64,000 nucleotides of DNA, from contig RBKR01000003.1 of assembly GCA_004835665.1 (NCBI GenBank), forward strand, positions 1,798,001-1,862,000, read 5' to 3'. The position numbers and the translations under genes were made by a program. Source of the stretch: Phoma sp. XZ068. Lineage: Eukaryota > Ascomycota > Dothideomycetes > Pleosporales > Didymellaceae. Positions 10,111 through 23,238 of this stretch are shown piece by piece (position 1 is the stretch's first letter; each line of letters begins with the position of its first letter). Below the pieces are notes generated by a model, which worked only from the letters and a program-made list of their open reading frames with translations, made no database searches and was not told the DNA's origin.

Positions 10111-13100
10111 GATTTATGGCTAGCAGACACTGACTGCATATAGAGCTCCAAGAAGGGACGGTACGTAGGGTATCTGGAGGGGCGGCCGCTATCGTAGCGT
10201 CGCTGGGGGAGGACTCGGAAGTCCAGGCAGTACGCTCGTTACGTCGTGTCGCGGGACCTTCGCAGAGCGCCTACGTCGTGAGACGAAGTCACCTGGATGC
10301 TGCTCGGACAGTCAGCAGCGAAGATAAAAAGCAGACGCAGTGGGCGCAGTTGGCGCAAGGCATTGTTGCTGCCCTGCAAAATCGCGGTCTTGGCAGGTCG
10401 GTGGGGGTAACTGGCGCGGACTCGAGGTACATACCGTTTGACCTCCTCCTGATGCCCTAGGTAAGGAGACCTAGGTGACGGAGAAGATATTATGGAGAAG
10501 AGCCAGATATTATGCAGCGGTCGGCGCACGGAACGACTGCCCACTGGAGGCGGCGGGTTGCACAGGAGGAGCAGCTAAGCTGCGTGTTGCAGCGGTGGGC
10601 CAAAGAGAGGTGCAGGTTCGTGCAGGAGATGCACGAGATGCACGATAGGCCGAACTGCGCCCGCAAGACTGGTCAGGAAGAAAAAGGACAACCCGATGCA
10701 CGCGCTCACTGATGCAGCAGGGTGCAAGAAGAGGACGGCGGCGACGCTGGAGCAGCGCAGGGGGGCGCGTTGTTTACAATATGAACTGAGAAAGGCGCTG
10801 GTGAGCGGCCGTATGTCGAGAAATTAGATGCCTTTTCCGACAGCGGGCTGCCGTGTTCAGACCTCCCGGGGGCGATCTGGAGGGGCTCGTCGACAAGGCT
10901 CACGCAACGGAGCCGGGGTCAAGTCCAACGCTCAATAGTGCTTAAGTACAGAGCAGACACAGACAATCTGGCTTCAATATGACCCGCGGCGAGGATGACT
11001 ACACCACACCACGAGCAACAGGTCGCCCCCAAAGGCAGCACCACAGCGAGCATGCCCTGGACAGCCTTCGATAAACAACCCAAGCCCGCGAGACCCTTGG
11101 GTTCTCCATTGGTCAGACCGAAGAGCCATGCAGCGCTAGTCTGACCACCCATGTCTGCGACCTTGTGCTTGGATCTCAGGCGCGCTGCGACTTCATGGTC
11201 AGGTATCGTGGGCATCAACGAGCCTTGCTCCTTTACTCGAGCTTCTCTCGTTCGTGCTCCACCGCCATGAACCATCTTGGTGATCATGCGATGCAAGCAG
11301 AATGGGCGACCACACTGCGCCAGTTCGACGCGGTGCAAGCATCTCCATCGCAACATGCGGGACGAGCTCACTGAAGGATGTCGTGATGGTTCTCCCCCAG
11401 CCATGGCTTTCTGCTTTCTTCAAAGGGTTGCGCCGAGCATCACTGGTTGCAGATGCGCTAGCCGGTTGTCAGATACGAGCTTCGGGGGGAAGCCAGGACA
11501 AGCCCATCTCTAGTCCTGCTCGAGCCCGACGGCAGACGGCTGCACGATAATGATACTGCGCAGTGCTCGCCGCGCCGCTCCTCGAGAGATTGCACATAAA
11601 GCTTTTGCGCATTGGAAATAGCCAACGCTCCACTCTGCTCAACATCTCTGCGACACACGGTCACAATGGTGGTCAAGCTGTTGTCGCACAGGCCGTGCAT
11701 TATGAGCACATGAGGCAATCTTGAACGTGCCACCGAGTCAGGTCAGTTTGGTGGACCCTGGCCCGCGTCCGCCGTGCATTGAATCTGACCTAAACCTCTC
11801 TGCATGCCTGGGAACGCTGACGGCTGCAAGATAGAGGCGCATCTCGCTCGCTACTTGCAGAGCGCTCCAGACATGCCATAAGAGGCAGTCCACGAGAGTG
11901 CTCATCTGACTCCTCAGGCTTTGCAGTCCTGCGGCTACCGCGCGCTGCTGCACGCTGATACGCGAACCGAGTAACACAAGGGCTTGGATATCAAACACCA
12001 AATAGCGCCGGACCCTTACAATCCTCCTCCAGCAACCGACACCACTCAAAGAGCTTGCGTATTCCGCTATGCACAGACCGCGCTGCTTACAAGGGTGCTT
12101 GCGACGCCCATTTGCAGATTTCGAGATTAGCTGGGCATTGAAGTTGAACAAACATCGTGCCACGACCAACACGGTGAGCGGCGGATCGCCGCGGTTGACG
12201 AGCATGGTTCGCATCATGTCTGTTCCCTTCTTCCCGCAACTCAGACCACGTTAATGCGGGTGTCCTTCGGCCAGAGCACGTTTCGATAAACTTCCTAAGG
12301 ACCCCACTTGCCTTTCCTGATGACACACGCGAATCAGCCAGCGGGTCGCTGCAAGCTGCGGTCGCCGAATCTCCGACCAAGACTGCCCCTCAACACCATG
12401 CCCCTCACTCACGCTACAGACGTACTTTCAAACAGCGATCGCGCGATCTTGAAGACCACACCACCAAACAATTTTTAACATCCCTCCCGACTGGTCTCGA
12501 CTGTCGGCCTTGCAGGCTTCATCCAACCGTTACCGCTAAGTGACACCTCGACAGCCGTTCCATGCGGTGCAACTGCACTGGCATGCTTCGGCTTTGTTCG
12601 ATCTTCACCGCTACATCATTTACCGAGCGAGCAACAGCCCCGTGGGGTTTGACCACCTTGTCTGGCAATTGCGGCTGGTCACTGAATGCAGTGGATGCAA
12701 TGCAGCCTCACAATTGACAGGGGCTCTAACTCGTCACATTGCAGCCACATTATCCACACCCTTGCAACGAATCATTCTTCTTTGTCTATTCACAAGCACC
12801 TTTTCCTTTTCTTTGGTCATTCGATCTCGGATCTGAGACATTACAGCTTCGAATTGGCATGCAGTGATGTTCGCCCAATTGGCGGTGAAGCCTTACGCTC
12901 GGTCGTCCACATCTCGGACAAACAATTGCACATCATCCGAGTATCTCCAGCATCTTGGGCAGGCCTTCACATGCCCAACGTCCCTAGCCCCGGCTGTCGT
13001 CCTAAGTGCCGGTTTCCCTGTCTGGTGCCCACCCAGCCTTTCGAATTCGATGCTGACATCATTGTGCATCCGCGCTCTGTGTAGCATCACTTTTCCCCAC

Positions 13101-13457
13101 ATAGTCTACAAGTGTTTCGAGGTATGTGCTCCACTGGTGCGGTCATGTCACGACACACATGCGAGACAACGTGAGTGCTGAACCAATCACACCACATTGG
13201 GTCCTGGTGTTGACATTTACCGCCGACTTGTCAGAGGTAGTGCCACACCCTATTACAAGATTTATGCGCAGGCTTTCGGGCTTGTCACCAAGCATCATTA
13301 GACAATAATAATTTTGATCGAAAGGACTATTCGCTGTTAGCTAATGTCGCCCGTTCAGATGGCTCTATTTGATATCCTGATGCTGAGGAACAAGCTTCAT
13401 CCTAAGTCTGAACACCTAGCCTACATATTAAGGGTTCACTACGCATACTGGTTTCTC
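10111..13457. other. Gene-poor 3.3-kb stretch
   Basis: This is the longest gap in the window, between the LRR start and the 3' end of the WDR6 gene. Its first part must include the LRR promoter. Open frames up to 161 codons occur on both strands, but none shows family motifs, consistent splice partners or biased composition. Composition is close to that of the flanks, so there is no obvious transposon or AT-rich relic. No tRNA or tandem repeat was recognised. Confidence 0.4.
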
Positions 13458-16400
13458 TCACAATGTCACGTTCTCCTCGGCCCGCGATAGATCCAACCGA
13501 ATGACTTCCATCCCAACACCACAAACCAGCACTTTAGCTATTGCATGACCATCGTTCTCCAACACCGCCATGCTTGAAACATCTGCAACGCTCGTCTTGA
13601 TCTTTGATAGCCGCTTAATAGTCAGTCTATCCGATCCAGTCTCGCTTGGAGCATCTGCATCGTTGATGGCCACCTCCCACAGGCGAACCCACTCATCGTT
13701 GCCTGATGTGAGGATGTATATACGCGATTGAATGTAGATTATTACACACGCTGTAATTGCAGATCCATGCGCACGGTTTACCAGTACTGGTGGCGATGCG
13801 TAGGCTCCTTGTGGTGGTGCCGATAGATCTGATGCCGTGGGAGAGGCGAGCAGGAGTGCGAGTGCACCGTCGTCGCCGCCGGAGACTATTAAAATTGTAC
13901 CTTCTTTGTTGGTGTGCGATGACATCGTTTTCGATGCATTTTGATGGATGCGTGCGGGATCCTGCCACTTGATATCCCCGTTCGCCAACCCAAGAGGTTC
14001 ACTAGATAGTGGCCAGACGACTGCATGGCCGTCTGTGCCTGCTGTCAACAGGCTTGTTGGCGAGAGGAAAGTGCATTGCGTGAGGCAAGAAGTGAAGTAG
14101 ATGCCCTTGGCCAGAGGCTGCCACTTTGCTGCGACTGTTGGATTGTAGCGATACGTCTGTGTAGAGTTAGTGGCGTTGTGATACTGATAAGACTATACTG
14201 ACCTTGATGCTTGAGTCTGAGAATACCATTGCAATTGTGTAAGCACTGCTCCGTCGACTCACGTCAAAAGACATGATCCGCAAATCCGAAAACTCGCTTT
14301 CCGGCGTGTAGACGGACTCGCAGACCACTCCGATGTCGATGACAGTCTCTAGAGGTCGAATCCGCCAAATGTAGAACTCTTCAGATCCGGCACTGCTGAA
14401 GAGATATTCACCGTTGTCAGACCATTGCAGGTGTTGGATACCTGTGGTGTGCTTGCGAAGTGTCCTCCGGCACACCAATTCGCCATTGATGTACTGGAAG
14501 ATTCTGATATCTGTATCCTCGGCACCAGTAGCAATCAAGCCGCGCTGTCCTACAGAACTGCTGGAGCAGTCGTTTGGAGGAGACACTGCTACCGCTTTAA
14601 TCTCGCGGCCATGACCGCCAGAACGTAGAACCTCGTGATTCGACCCTTGCTGGCTGCAGATGTGCAGGCTAGACGTCCTTGTCCAGACCAAAGTCCCACC
14701 TTGTGCATTACTGGAGGTCGAACTTGGCTGGAATGCCCAGCTTCGGTGCGCACCTCCAGTTTCAATGCCCATGATCTCCTCTTCAGAGGTGATGTCGTAC
14801 AGAACCCACTTTTTGCTCGAGAAGCCGTGCACCAGCAGATGACCCTCTTGGAAATACAGGTCTTCGATGTTCGGTCCAATTGGTAAGGTCAGACTGTGAA
14901 CGAGCTTAACGGTGTTGTTATTGAGGTCGATCATGTGCGCAGCAAGACGCCCGTCGCGTCCGACTGAATATAGGTGTCCCGCCGACATACTATCATGCGA
15001 GGCCTTGAACTTCATTGCAGTGATAGTCTCGTCTCCATGTACTTTCTCGATGATTCTGAAAAGACTAGCTTCCAGAGGAGTGGTATTTTGCGAGATAGCA
15101 TACAATCCGATAGATCCACGGCGGAAGCCCAGGACAAGGAACGTGCTACCAGAATCCGTTTCCACCACGGACATGCTTGTGATAGTCGGGCCTGTCAAGA
15201 TATCCGATAGGGGCACGGATACAGTGTTTAAGCTGAAAAGTGAAAAGCCGTTGCTTATGTCGATCAACAGCAGTTCAGCTTGCTTTTGCCCAACCAAAGT
15301 GACAAGCAGTACGAGTAGCTTGCGACCTTCAGCAGAAACTATTTCTGTGGCAAAGAGTGAGCCGACTTTGCCGGTGACTCTATGAATGCTCTTCAAACTT
15401 GAATCGTGCTCGGAGTACAGGTACACATTGCCCTTGGTGCCCGCAATGAAGGCTACCCCATAGGTAGGGACGCTGGCGCAGGTTGAGTAGCCAGACAAGT
15501 CGTCCAATTGATCTATGAATTTTGACGTGGTGAGACTGCTTTGTAAGTTGGAGCCAGTACTTGAGCGGAATGATTCGACTAATATCTTGCCAGAGTTGGT
15601 TACCAGCAAGAACATCTGGTCGAGAAGGAAGCAGTAGCTCCTGATCGAATCTGCCTTTTTTGAGGCTTTCGTAGACCGGTGTGCCTCGTCGACAGTGATC
15701 GAGGGCTGTACCATGTGGAGTAGGTCCTGGACACTATACTCGGCAACTGTTATAGCGCGTTGATTGACTCCAAGGAGTGGATGAGTCGTAAGTTTGCTGT
15801 CAGCCGCGCCGCAGGCGACATGCATGGGTCCAGTAGATTGACAATAGCTGGTAAGAGCCCACATGTTTTTACCATTGTGATAGGCAGCGCAGTCGGTCTG
15901 CTCTAACGCATACGGCAGGGCATCTCCCTTTCCTGTGCTCGCCACAAGCTTCCATGTGCGTGATGTAGCATCCTCACCGGCCGATAGAAGACACAATGTT
16001 CCATCACAGGGTAGCGAGTCTAAGAACCGCACTTTCCAGACTCGCGAGGTATGCCCCCACCCAATGGCGAGACAGCTTGAGTTGTCAGACTGCATTTCGG
16101 TAGCTGCGACACTGAAGCCGGTGTGGCGTGTTCGCTGCGCCTCTGCGGCCTGATCTATGGCCGCTCCTTCGATGGTATTAATATCTACATCGGAGACGTC
16201 CCATAGACGAATTGTACGATCGTCACTGCAGGAGGCAATGACTCGCTTTAGACTGCCGCAACACCCACGTTGCAGCTCTTTCGAAATGCGAACATCAAAG
16301 ATCGAGCCTTCATGGCCAAGGAAGACTTGATGGATCTGAGAGATTGCTTCACCTTGAACCGGCTTGTTCCATGACCAGTACATGATCTCACCGAACGCTG

Positions 16401-17088
16401 TGCCAGCAGCAACTAATATGCAGTTGGACGACTCCCAGAGGAGATGCGCAGAGTATAGGATTGAACGTGAGCTTCGAGTGAGCTCAGAGACGCCGAGATT
16501 CAAAGAACTGTCGCAACTGTCAGCAACACTAAGTTTTCTCGACTTAGCCAGAGGAGGTAAGGAAGGAAAAGATGACCTACCTGGAGGTGGACGGCGGGCC
16601 GTCCTGGTGCTGTATGTTAAGCTCGAGAAGGGCATTATGAGCCGTAACAGCAGCACAAATAAGCTGACTGTCCACACTTTCATCATCTAGACTACTAATC
16701 CGAGGCGCAAGGTCAAGGATCCAGTCGGGAGCTTTCACAACATTTGACAAGGACAGAGACAAGGGTTCACGGCCGTGGTCTGCTAGGGCGTCGATTTGGA
16801 CGGCTCGTACAAGACGCCCGCCCCAGACGACAAGTTTTGTCACATTGTCAAGCGCTTCGCCACAGACTGATATGCCATGGACAGCCTGTGATTTGAAAAC
16901 GCGTCTGGACGCGATGTATCGCGAACTCTTGGCGTGATAAAATCGAAGAAATGGTCCTTCCGCGGCAATCAAAAGCGCTCCGCAGAACGCCAATGCAGTC
17001 ACCGGTACACGTGTGCTTTCATGCTGGATGGATTAGCGTCGCTCTGTAATATAGACGACTGAAGGCTCACGTGAAGTGTGGGTGACAT
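13458..17088 (-). CDS. rtt10: WD40 protein, WDR6/Rtt10 family (tRNA Gm34 methylation cofactor)
   Basis: Four exons, read on the minus strand: 17071-17088, 16581-17023, 14203-16516 and 13458-14156, giving 1157 aa. The first exon is only 18 nt (MSPTLH); it is needed because the frame of the next exon (HESTRVPVTALAFCG) has no upstream ATG. Family signatures include LLIAAEGPFLRFY near the N-terminus, GTAFGEIMYWSW, FLGHEGSIFDVRIS and ASCSDDRTIRLWDVSD. More WD repeats follow up to LTAGTDGHAVVWPL in the last exon. Human WDR6 and yeast Rtt10/Trm734 partner a 2'-O-methyltransferase (FTSJ1/Trm7) to modify position 34 of tRNA. The exon 3 acceptor is ambiguous: an alternative 9 nt downstream in the gene, at 16507, keeps frame. 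The gene is divergent from PBDC1 at 17335. Confidence 0.88.
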
Positions 17089-17334
17089 TGGCAGGCAATG
17101 TCATCAGGTCGAAAGCCACAGCTTGTCGTGGAATTTTTGGTGTTCGACTGTCAGCCCCCGCACCTGTGCCTGAGTTGTGGCGGCGGGGTGCCATATGACG
17201 AAGCTTCTCACTTTTGACACGAAATTTACACCACTCTGCTTCAAGCACTGCTAACACCCCTGACGCCGGTAACATATCTCCAAATTCTACACAACCTCTC
17301 GCATATTCACAACAAACACCACGCATATCCCAAA
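17089..17334. promoter_or_regulatory. Compact divergent promoter, WDR6 / PBDC1
   Basis: Only 246 bp separate the two start codons. The last 60 bp before the PBDC1 ATG are A/C-rich (CACAACAAACACCACG), typical of a fungal 5' leader. No TATA box is seen, so transcription is probably TATA-less and bidirectional. Confidence 0.55.
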
Positions 17335-17893
17335 ATGTCTGTAGGACCAACAGGCGCGCAGTTCGACGCAGAGCATGCCGACAACTTCGAAGACATTGAG
17401 AAGCAGTTCGCGGTGAAGGGTGCGCACATCCATACAGCCAACTTGTGCCCTTGCTGACAGGGCACGTAGTCGTCCAGCACATGGAGACCTACTGGAACAT
17501 CCTCGAAAAGGTCAAGGGCTCGACTCTGCGCCTTACCAAGCTCGACGACGAGATCTACGAGCACTTCCAGAAGGAGTTCCCCGATTTCGATGCGACAGCC
17601 ACGATCAACGAGGACGAGATGAAGAGCAAGGCCGGCAAGGAGCGATGGCGCAACTTCATCAACCAGTACGAGAAGAAGGTGGAGGACTTCAACTTTGGCG
17701 CCATGCTGCGTGCTAGCCCGAAGACGGACTACACACAGGAGGGAACTATCTTTGCAGTGCGCATGCAGTTCTATGCTGTCGAGATCGCTCGGTAAGTTGG
17801 TCCCCTAGGGATTCTGCACGTTATTCTGACGGGTGCAGCAACCGCCAGGGCCTGAACGACTGGGTCTACGAGCACGCCCACGACGGCAAATAG
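17335..17893 (+). CDS. PBDC1/Ypl225w family protein (eEF1A biogenesis chaperone)
   Basis: Three exons, 17335-17419, 17461-17791 and 17839-17893, separated by introns of 41 and 47 nt, encode 156 aa. The ATG sits in a good context (CCCAAAATGTCT). Conserved blocks of the PBDC1 family (polysaccharide biosynthesis domain, DUF757-type) are VVQHMETYWNILEKVKGS, KLDDEIYEHFQKEFPDF, KERWRNFINQYEKKVEDFNF and the C-terminal RNRQGLNDWVYEH. The yeast member Ypl225w has been reported as a ribosome-associated chaperone for newly made eEF1A; that role is taken from the family, not seen here. The old family name does not imply sugar chemistry. The first intron is short but has a CTGAC branch just before the CAG. 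The gene shares its promoter with WDR6. Confidence 0.9.
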
Positions 17894-18575
17894 ACAACGG
17901 CATAGGTCCGGTATGACCTGACCTGACTGCATGCTACACAAAGGGTGGAGAGCGTCCTGCATTATCGTCTTGCGGGCCGCAACATGCCCGTGATAGCTTA
18001 CCGGTCCTGCCCTATGCTCTAAGACGCCACCAGACTACGAAGGGCCGTACACCGTAATCGTTCTCGCCATCTTGCTCATATCGCCATGCCTTTGCCCGGC
18101 TCTATCGATCATGCGAGCAGTACTAGATAGTGGTTCGGGTGGCGTTGTACTGGAGAACCCATCACCGATCTGTGTGGGTTGCTTCCAAGTTGCAATGCCT
18201 GCGATGCGATACTTCAACGAATTCACGCAAACCTTGGTTATCTTGCACGACGTTCCGTACACTCTCGTTTCGATCTGTCTTTGCATTTGTTCCCGTAGTG
18301 TGGCGTTCCGAAAATGCTGGTGCGGCTGTTGAATGAACCACCCTTGGTGGTGTAGTGTGAGGAACAATAGCAAGGCCGAACAAAGTGACAAATGCACCTA
18401 GATCGTCGAGGTCAGCAACGAGCCAGTGTAGCATGGCGGCAAATACCCGCTTTACCGAATATGGTAATTCCTTGTCTTCACTTACTCTCGTGTCCGCATC
18501 GTTTCACCCTCACTGTTAACCCCAGGCTTGACCCACTACACTTGTTCCGTGGACCTTGACTAGGTTTCGGTCAGT
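17894..18575. other. Intergenic region, upstream of the ABC transporter
   Basis: This 682-bp gap lies between two genes on the + strand. It holds the PBDC1 3' UTR and the promoter of the ABC transporter. Short frames on both strands lack recognisable features, and nothing else is supported. Confidence 0.4.
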
Positions 18576-21500
18576 ATGGCAACGATACCAGAATCTAACC
18601 ACTCCGAAGAGGAAAAGAAAGCAATTACACAAGCCATTGAAGAACAAGATTATGCTTCACAAGTGGGATGGAAGGCGCTCTTCAGTTTTACAACAACCAC
18701 TCACATCGCGGTGCTCTTAAGCGCGATCGCAAGTGCAGCAGCCGCTGCAGCTACCCTACCCGTTTTTTCCATCATATATGGTCGCGTCTTTGGAGCGTAC
18801 TCGGACTACGGCGCTGGAAAAATCGATGGTGAAGAGCTTCTGGGTGAGGTTTCGAGACTCTGCTTGCTCATGACTGGTATTGCAGCAGCAAGTTGGGCTC
18901 TTAACAGTGTGTTCTTTTGCCTTTTCTTGCTATTTGGAGAACTACAGGCGAAGAGTGCGCGGACAAGAGTCTTCGATGTGCTTCTTCGAAAAGACATGGC
19001 ATGGTTCGACATGCGAGAAAGCGGCATCGCGGCGTTCCTACCTACAATCCAGATGTGAGAAAAGACGATCTCTGCTTGTTTCTGTATATCTAAATATTTC
19101 TAGGCACATTCGTGACCTGCAGCTGGCGGTCTCTGCACCTTTAGGTGAAGGACTTCAGTGCGTCGTTGCTGCGATTGCAGCTATGGGAGTAGCATTTTAC
19201 TACTCCTGGAACCTGACACTCGTTGTTCTTTGCACTGTCCCTCTAGTCTATCTTGCAGGGGCATTTCTATCGAAGAAGTTGTCTGCACGAGCGCACGATC
19301 AGGCGCACCAGCTTCAAATGGCGTTGAAGTACATCACCAACGCCATACAAAGTATTGAGACCGTCAAGTGCTATAATGGCGAGACTCACGAGTCACACGT
19401 CTTCACAAAGGCTACATCTCTTGCGGCGAACCTATACAAGCGCGTGGCGAGCTTGCGGTCCATGCAAATTGGGCTGACGCAGTTCTTCACTTTCACAGTA
19501 TTTGTCCAAGGCTTCGCATATGGCTCGCACCTGATTAGATCTGGAGAACTCGACGTGGAAAGTGTGATCACAACTTTCTGGGCAGCATTGTTGGCCATAG
19601 GTGGTATCACAGGGTTTCTCCCGCAGTTCATCGTCATGCAGAAAGGTAAGGCTTCTGGAGCGAGACTTCGAGCTTTGATGGAGCAACTATCCAAGAAAGA
19701 TGGACCATATGAATCACAAGGAGAGTTGAAACCTTCAAGATGTCCAGGTGATATCGAGTTCAGAAAGGTCAGTCAACCTCACCCTAATTTCCAGTGGTGC
19801 TAATAAGTTAGGTCACCTTCTCCTATCCCACACGAACTGACGAAATCGCTCTTCGAGATGCAACTCTGTTTTTCCCAGCAGGCGAAACAACATTTGTCAT
19901 TGGTAAGAGTGGTTCGGGCAAAAGCACTCTAGGACAACTGCTTGTGCGGTTCTACCAGCCGTCCTCTGGCCAAGTATTGCTAGACCATGTACCACTCAAC
20001 GAGCTGGATGTCCACTGGTTGCGACAGAATGTCACGCTGGTAGAGCAGCACAGTGTCTTGTTCGACGATACCATCCGTAACAACATCACTCTCGGCGATC
20101 GAAGTGGAACCGTAAAGATGGAGGACATCAAGGATGCGATCAACTTCGCTATACTGGAACCAGTAGTAGAGGGTCTTCCAGCAGGTATCGAGACCAACCT
20201 TGGTGCCAATGGTGGCTCTCTGAGTGGAGGTCAGAAGCAAAGGATGGCATTGGCGCGTGCGCGAGTACGCGACACACCTGTGCTGATATTGGATGAGTCC
20301 ACCAGTGCCCTTGACTATGTTACACGCGCAATGATCCTTCATGCCATACGCGAATGGCGTGAGGGGAAAACGACAATCATTATTACGCATGATATAGCTC
20401 AGATCCAGCCAGATGATTTCCTTTACCTTCTCGACAGAGCGCAAGTGCTCCAAGAAGGCTATCGTAAGGATCTAGAGGCACAACCTGGCGTCTTCCATTC
20501 TTTCCTAGCGTCCCATGAAGGAGGGAAGGAAGACGTTGAGAGCGAAGATTCAGCAGACGACGAGTTCGACGACGCTCAAACAGATGATCTCACATCGCTC
20601 TATCGCGATTCCAGGGTTGTGCCTACATTAGCAAAACGCCCACTCTCTGCTATCTTGTTCGGACAGTCTGCATTATTGTCCTTTCAGGCTGAAGGGATAT
20701 TGCGTCGGTCTGATACTGTCACGAGCGAGACAGACAGAAGACGATCGAGAGTGGCCGATGAAGAGCGCAATGATCAAGATGTCTTCTTCAATACTAATCG
20801 AGCTTCTCTCAAGCCCCCACCGGAGACGATCTCGCCTGTATCTGATGTCTTTGTCACGAGCCAGTTCAATACTGCACGCACATCCCGGACCCTCCTCAAT
20901 GATCGCATATCCAGGACGCACTCGTTCAAAGAGAAAGACTATGACTATGGTTCAAGACCAATCTCTCGAGCATCTTCGCAGCTGATGCCAAGTCATACCA
21001 GTTACCCAAAACGATTGTCCATCGCTACGATACGCACATCGCACCTTCCACAGCCTGCACAGCGTTCGCATCGGAAGACATTGAAATCCAAATTCAGTCG
21101 CGAGAAGATTAACAATGAGCCAGAGCCTTCTGCGGTCTCTTTGTCCATTATGAATATTCTCAGGACTGTATGGCCCATCATTGACTGGCGATCACGATTC
21201 GCCCTCGTTGTTGCTATTCTGGCCACGCTAGTCCATGCCATCGCTACTCCAGTATTCGCTTGGGTATTCTCACAGCTACTCGCCACATTCTATGCTACTG
21301 GAGATACCAAAGCCGAAGCGACAAGGTATGTGCTGATCATACTAGGTATTGCTGTTGCAGATAGCCTTGCCAGTTACCTCATGTTCTATCTGTACGACAG
21401 CGTCGCACAATCATGGACTCAAGCACTGAAAACTGAGGCCATGAGGCGAATACTTGCGCAGCCCCGCGAATTCTTCGACAAGGAAGAAAACAGTTTGTCA

Positions 21501-23093
21501 CGTTTGGCTGAAACCCTGGACCACTTCACTGAAGAGGCTCGCAACCTCCCTGGACGATTTATGGGCGTATTCCTTGCCATGTTCCTTGTGATGATAATAT
21601 CCGCCATTTGGAGTTTGGCCATTTCCTGGAAAGTGACGCTGGTCGCCCTTGCATCAGTGCCGATTATCTTCGCCATTACAAAGTCATACAATATGATCAG
21701 TAGCCACTGGGAAAATCTCGCAAACGAGGCCGCCGACAATGTGGGCCAAATCCTTCACGAGACCTTCATCAACATTCGTACAGTACGTTGCCTGAACTTG
21801 GAAGCGCACTTTCATAAGAAGTACGAGGCAGCAACAACTAACGCTATCAACGTTGGTGTAAAGCGCGCCATCTATTCCGGATCCATCTTCGGCCTTCTCA
21901 ATTCGTCCATCCTCTTTGTGACAATTGCACTCTTCTGGTTTGGTGCATGGCTTATCTCCCGGAAAGAGCACTCTGTCATCACGGTCACGGAGACCTTCAT
22001 GATTCTTATGCTGTCTATCAACCACCTCAGCCAAATGTCACAATACATGACCCAGGTTAACATGTCTCGGGAAGCCGGAGCACGTCTCCTGCGTCTTGCC
22101 CGCCTCCCGGAAACGTCCCACGAAAATCATGGAACCCTCAAAGTCGAATCCGCTGGCGATATTTCCTTTAACAGCGTATCCTTCGCCTATCCGAACCGCC
22201 AGGACCACCAGGTCTTACAAAACATTTCTTTTTCTATCCCCCGCGGCTCCTGCACCGCGATCGTTGGCTCCTCCGGGTCAGGGAAGTCTACCATCGCCGC
22301 TCTTTTGCTGAAGCTCTATCCCACAAACACCAAAGCTCATGCTTTCCTCGCCTCCGAGGGCAAGGACCTCTCAGTCTCCGGGCAAAACATCAAGACAATA
22401 CACACTGGCTCGCTGCGCTCACACATGGCCATCGTCAGCCAAACACCAGTTCTATTCCCCGGCACCATCGCCCAGAACATCGCATACGCGCTTTCACCAT
22501 CGAGTCCAGAATCAGGCATGGAGAGCATCAGAGCAGCGGCCGCTGCAGCCGGTGTGAGTGAGTTCATCGACAGCCTGCCCAACGGGTATCAGACGCTCAT
22601 TGGTGATGGCGGTACGGCATTGTCTGGGGGTCAGGCGCAGAGAGTTGCTATTGCACGAGCATTGGTCCGGAATCCGGATATTCTCATCCTGGATGAGGCT
22701 ACGAGTGCGCTTGACGCGGTGGCTGCAACTACTATTCGCGAGACCGTGCAGCGTCTCGTTTCCTCTACGTCCGAGCACGATGATGTAATGAATCCGCCTT
22801 TGAGTCCGCGGTTGAGGGGCGGTGGAATCTGGCCGGAGAAGGAATGGGAAGCGAATGATGGGGTTTTTGAGAGCCCGGGTTGGCTCAGGGCGAGAGGTAA
22901 AGGGAGGAAGGGTAAGGAGACAAAAAAGCAGATGACGGTTATTATTATCACCCATGCGAAGGAGATGATGAGTATCGCAGAGCACATCATCATGTTGGAC
23001 AAGGGAAGGGTGATAGAGGAGGGTGGATATGCGGAGTTGAAGAGGAAGAAAAGTGGCGCATTTGCGAGGCTGTTAAGGGGTGAGGCAGAGTAG
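18576..23093 (+). CDS. ste6: Full-size ABC-B exporter, Ste6-like (a-factor type pheromone exporter)
   Basis: Three exons, 18576-19054, 19104-19767 and 19812-23093, encode 1474 aa in the order TMD1-NBD1-TMD2-NBD2. NBD1 has Walker A GKSGSGKST at about 412, signature LSGGQKQR at about 518, Walker B LILDEST and H-loop IIITHD. NBD2 has Walker A GSSGSGKST at about 1200, LSGGQAQR at about 1318, LILDEAT and IIITHAKE. Both sites look catalytically complete. A roughly 280-residue Ser/Arg-rich linker joins NBD1 to TMD2. About 50 residues, including a Gly-rich and Arg/Lys-rich segment, are inserted between the NBD2 D-loop and H-loop. This layout matches fungal Ste6 proteins, which export the farnesylated a-type mating pheromone at the plasma membrane, but a multidrug exporter cannot be excluded. 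Splice phases are 2 and 0. Confidence 0.87.
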
Positions 23094-23238
23094 GTTGATT
23101 CTTTTGTACTTGATCTTATCAAAGCTGAGGGTATTTATATTTGGAGTATCAGATCTAACATGAGTATATATACTTCTAGCTTTCGGAAGCTCTCACTTAT
23201 CGTACAGTGCGCCATTTATTGTGCACCGGAGTGCTTCT

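Noticed and set aside
10919..11404. 161-codon minus-strand frame in the gene-poor stretch
   Set aside because: No recognisable domain, no neighbouring exon, and competing frames of similar length on the other strand.
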